DNA of 64,000 nucleotides from CAMTVQ01 sp947085255 (GTDB lineage Bacteria > Bacteroidota > Bacteroidia > Sphingobacteriales > Sphingobacteriaceae), in NCBI GenBank assembly GCA_947085255.1, contig CAMTVQ010000009.1:124001-188000 (forward strand), written 5' to 3'. The position numbers and the translations under genes were made by a program. Each line of letters begins with the position of its first letter. Position 1 is the stretch's first letter. Positions 62,432 through 64,000 of this stretch are shown piece by piece. The notes under the pieces were generated by a model. That model did no database searches. It was given only the letters and a program-made list of their open reading frames with translations, and was not told the origin of the DNA.

Positions 62432-63112
62432 ATGAGTAATTCATCCAACGCATTTAATACATCAATAGGCAAAAAAGTAATAATGGGTATTACCGGATTG
62501 TTTCTTATCACCTTTCTTATCGTTCATGCGGGCATAAATGCCCTAATATATTCCAATGATGGCGGCTTATTGTTCAATATTGGTGCACATTTTATGGCTA
62601 CCAATTTTGCTATACGTGCTATGGAAGTGGTATTAATGCTCGGCTTATTGGCACATATTGCACAAGGTTTTCGGTTATGGTTTGCTAATAACCAAGCACG
62701 TCCTGTAAAGTACGAGGTTACAGATGGCAAAGCGAATAGCAAATGGTACTCTCGTTCTATGGGTTTATTAGGCACCTTGTTACTTATATTTTTAATTGTA
62801 CACTTTGGTCATTTTTGGGTACAGTCACGTTTTGTGGGTTTGCCTACGGTAGATGCTAATGGTCACGAAGATTTATACGCATTGATGTTGGTGGCATTTA
62901 AATCAACGATTAATGTAGTGCTTTATACCTTAGCAATGGGGTCACTGGCGTACCATCTTATGCATGGTTTTCAATCGGCATTTCAAACATTAGGCATCAA
63001 TCACAGCAAGTATACGCCGCTAATTAAGGCTGTAGGTTTCTGGTTTTCGGTAGGTATTGCTACGTTATTTGCCAGTATGCCATTGGCTATTTATTTTGAT
63101 TTTATTAAGTAA
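62432..63112 (+). CDS. sdhC: Succinate dehydrogenase/fumarate reductase cytochrome b
   Basis: Membrane anchor of complex II, passing electrons between succinate or fumarate and menaquinone. 226 residues and about five hydrophobic helices. Haem-ligand His candidates: FLIVHAGINAL, GAHFMATNFA, LLAHIAQGFRLW, VHFGHFWVQS and LAYHLMHGFQSAF. The flavoprotein gene sdhA begins 109 bases downstream on the same strand; sdhB would follow outside the window. Confidence 0.94.
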   Translation: MSNSSNAFNTSIGKKVIMGITGLFLITFLIVHAGINALIYSNDGGLLFNIGAHFMATNFAIRAMEVVLMLGLLAHIAQGFRLWFANNQARPVKYEVTDGKANSKWYSRSMGLLGTLLLIFLIVHFGHFWVQSRFVGLPTVDANGHEDLYALMLVAFKSTINVVLYTLAMGSLAYHLMHGFQSAFQTLGINHSKYTPLIKAVGFWFSVGIATLFASMPLAIYFDFIK

Positions 63113-63133
63113 TATGGGTAGGTTCTACATTTT

Positions 63134-63186
63134 GTGTCATGCTGAGGAACGAAGCATCTAAAGATCCTTCGCGCTGCTCAGGATAA
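63134..63186. repeat. Dispersed repeat element, inverted halves
   Basis: Begins GTCATGCTGAGGAACGAAGC and ends with the inverted partner (GATCCTTCGCGCTGCTCAGG). Related to the element at 37326-37446. Forms a long imperfect hairpin between sdhC and sdhA. Confidence 0.7.
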
Positions 63187-63221
63187 CAACAAACTATGTT
63201 TCTACAAAAGAATAAAAAATT

Positions 63222-64000
63222 ATGACGAAACTCGATTCAAAAATCCCTGAAGGAAACTTAGCCGAAAAATGGAAGAAATATCAATCATCTGTTTCTTTGG
63301 TAAACCCTGCTAACAAACGTAACCTCGAAATTATAGTAGTAGGTTCGGGTTTGGCAGGTTCTGCTGCAGCGGCATCGTTGGCAGAAATGGGCTATAAAGT
63401 AAAAGTATTTTGTTTTCAAGATTCTGCTCGCCGTGCACACTCTATTGCTGCTCAAGGGGGTATCAACGCTGCTAAAAACTATCAAAATGATGGCGATTCG
63501 GTACACCGCTTATTTTACGATACCATTAAAGGAGGCGATTACCGTGCACGCGAAGCAAACGTACACCGTTTAGCCGAAGTTTCGGGAAGCATTATCGACC
63601 AGTGTGTGGCACAGGGTGTGCCCTTTGCACGCGAATACGGCGGTATGCTTAGCAACCGTTCTTTTGGTGGTACACAAGTACAGCGCACGTTTTATGCTGC
63701 TGGACAAACGGGGCAACAGTTATTGCTAGGCGCTTACAGCGGCTTGCAACGTCAAGTAGGTATGGGTGCGGTACAAATGCATGCTCGCCACGAGATGTTG
63801 GAAGTAGTAACCATTGATGGCAAAGCACGTGGTATTATTGCCCGCGATTTGGTTTCGGGTAAATTAGAGCGCCATTTCGGTCATGCGGTATTATTGTGTA
63901 CTGGTGGTTACGGAAACGTATTTTACCTAAGTACCAATGCGATGGGTAGCAACGTAACAGCAGCATGGAAAGCCCACAAAAGTGGTGCTTTTTTCGGTAA
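63222..64000 (+). CDS. sdhA: Succinate dehydrogenase/fumarate reductase flavoprotein, 3' end outside window
   Basis: Flavoprotein subunit of complex II. About 259 codons are visible from the ATG at 63222 to the right edge, with no stop. FAD-binding glycine motif VVGSGLAGSAAAAS, the covalent-FAD His in RRAHSIAAQGGINA, REYGGMLSNRSFGG and the GGYGNVFYLSTNA segment identify it. Lies downstream of sdhC, matching the usual sdhC-sdhA-sdhB order. Confidence 0.95.
   Translation, partial: MTKLDSKIPEGNLAEKWKKYQSSVSLVNPANKRNLEIIVVGSGLAGSAAAASLAEMGYKVKVFCFQDSARRAHSIAAQGGINAAKNYQNDGDSVHRLFYDTIKGGDYRAREANVHRLAEVSGSIIDQCVAQGVPFAREYGGMLSNRSFGGTQVQRTFYAAGQTGQQLLLGAYSGLQRQVGMGAVQMHARHEMLEVVTIDGKARGIIARDLVSGKLERHFGHAVLLCTGGYGNVFYLSTNAMGSNVTAAWKAHKSGAFFG

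Overview
This 64 kb window is chromosomal DNA of a member of the Bacteroidota, most likely a Chitinophagales/Sphingobacteriia-type environmental bacterium (inferred from gene content only, no database search). Reasons: an LpxC-FabZ fusion gene; two proteins that look like type IX secretion system (T9SS) cargo, and a PorX-type T9SS regulator; menaquinone synthesis by the futalosine route (mqnB, mqnD); Bacteroidota promoter boxes of the form TAnnTTTG; AT-rich DNA with no obvious Shine-Dalgarno sites. No tRNA, rRNA, CRISPR array, prophage or complete insertion sequence was seen.

Layout. 1-7.9 kb: housekeeping genes: end of dnaG, Nif3-like protein, zinc-ribbon coiled-coil protein, TPR protein, then on the minus strand hemolysin III, rbfA, hflX and a small membrane protein. 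7.97-18.13 kb: one giant minus-strand gene (about 3385 codons) for a secreted collagen-like fibre with Gly-X-Thr repeats, 13 interspersed globular modules and a glycine-rich tip. 18.4-26.9 kb: B12-dependent ribonucleotide reductase, a secreted T9SS-type protein with a CxxCH motif, mfd and a small secreted protein. 27-35.2 kb: TonB-dependent receptor, a small secreted protein and an 1802-residue T9SS cargo protein. 35.3-44.2 kb: a cyclophilin, exonuclease III, histidine degradation (hutI-hutG), 5-formyl-THF cyclo-ligase, mqnB, queD, folE and fabD. 44.2-49.6 kb: an AT-rich orphan, mqnD, a heptose epimerase, a phosphopantetheinyl transferase, dcd, a rhodanese, a DUF5615/DUF433 toxin-antitoxin-like pair and efp. 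49.6-54.8 kb: ABC ATPase, lpxA, lpxC-fabZ, lpxD and an HD phosphohydrolase. 55-64 kb: porX, tsaE, alanine dehydrogenase, a small inserted segment, gltX, a stand-alone B12-binding protein, an enoyl-CoA hydratase, sdhC and the start of sdhA.

How they work together: lpxA/C/D and the heptose epimerase build lipopolysaccharide, mqnB/mqnD feed menaquinone to the succinate dehydrogenase/fumarate reductase, and PorX-controlled T9SS would export the C-terminally tagged proteins. The giant collagen-like protein has a signal peptide but no visible T9SS tag.

The most noteworthy points are the giant fibre built from phage-tail-fibre-like modules, several genes whose TAnnTTTG box lies only 3-8 bases before the start codon (predicting leaderless mRNAs), intrinsic terminators that abut the next start codon, a 40-bp direct repeat flanking a small segment between ald and gltX, and heptamer-repeat DNA inside the coding sequences of mqnD and hutI.
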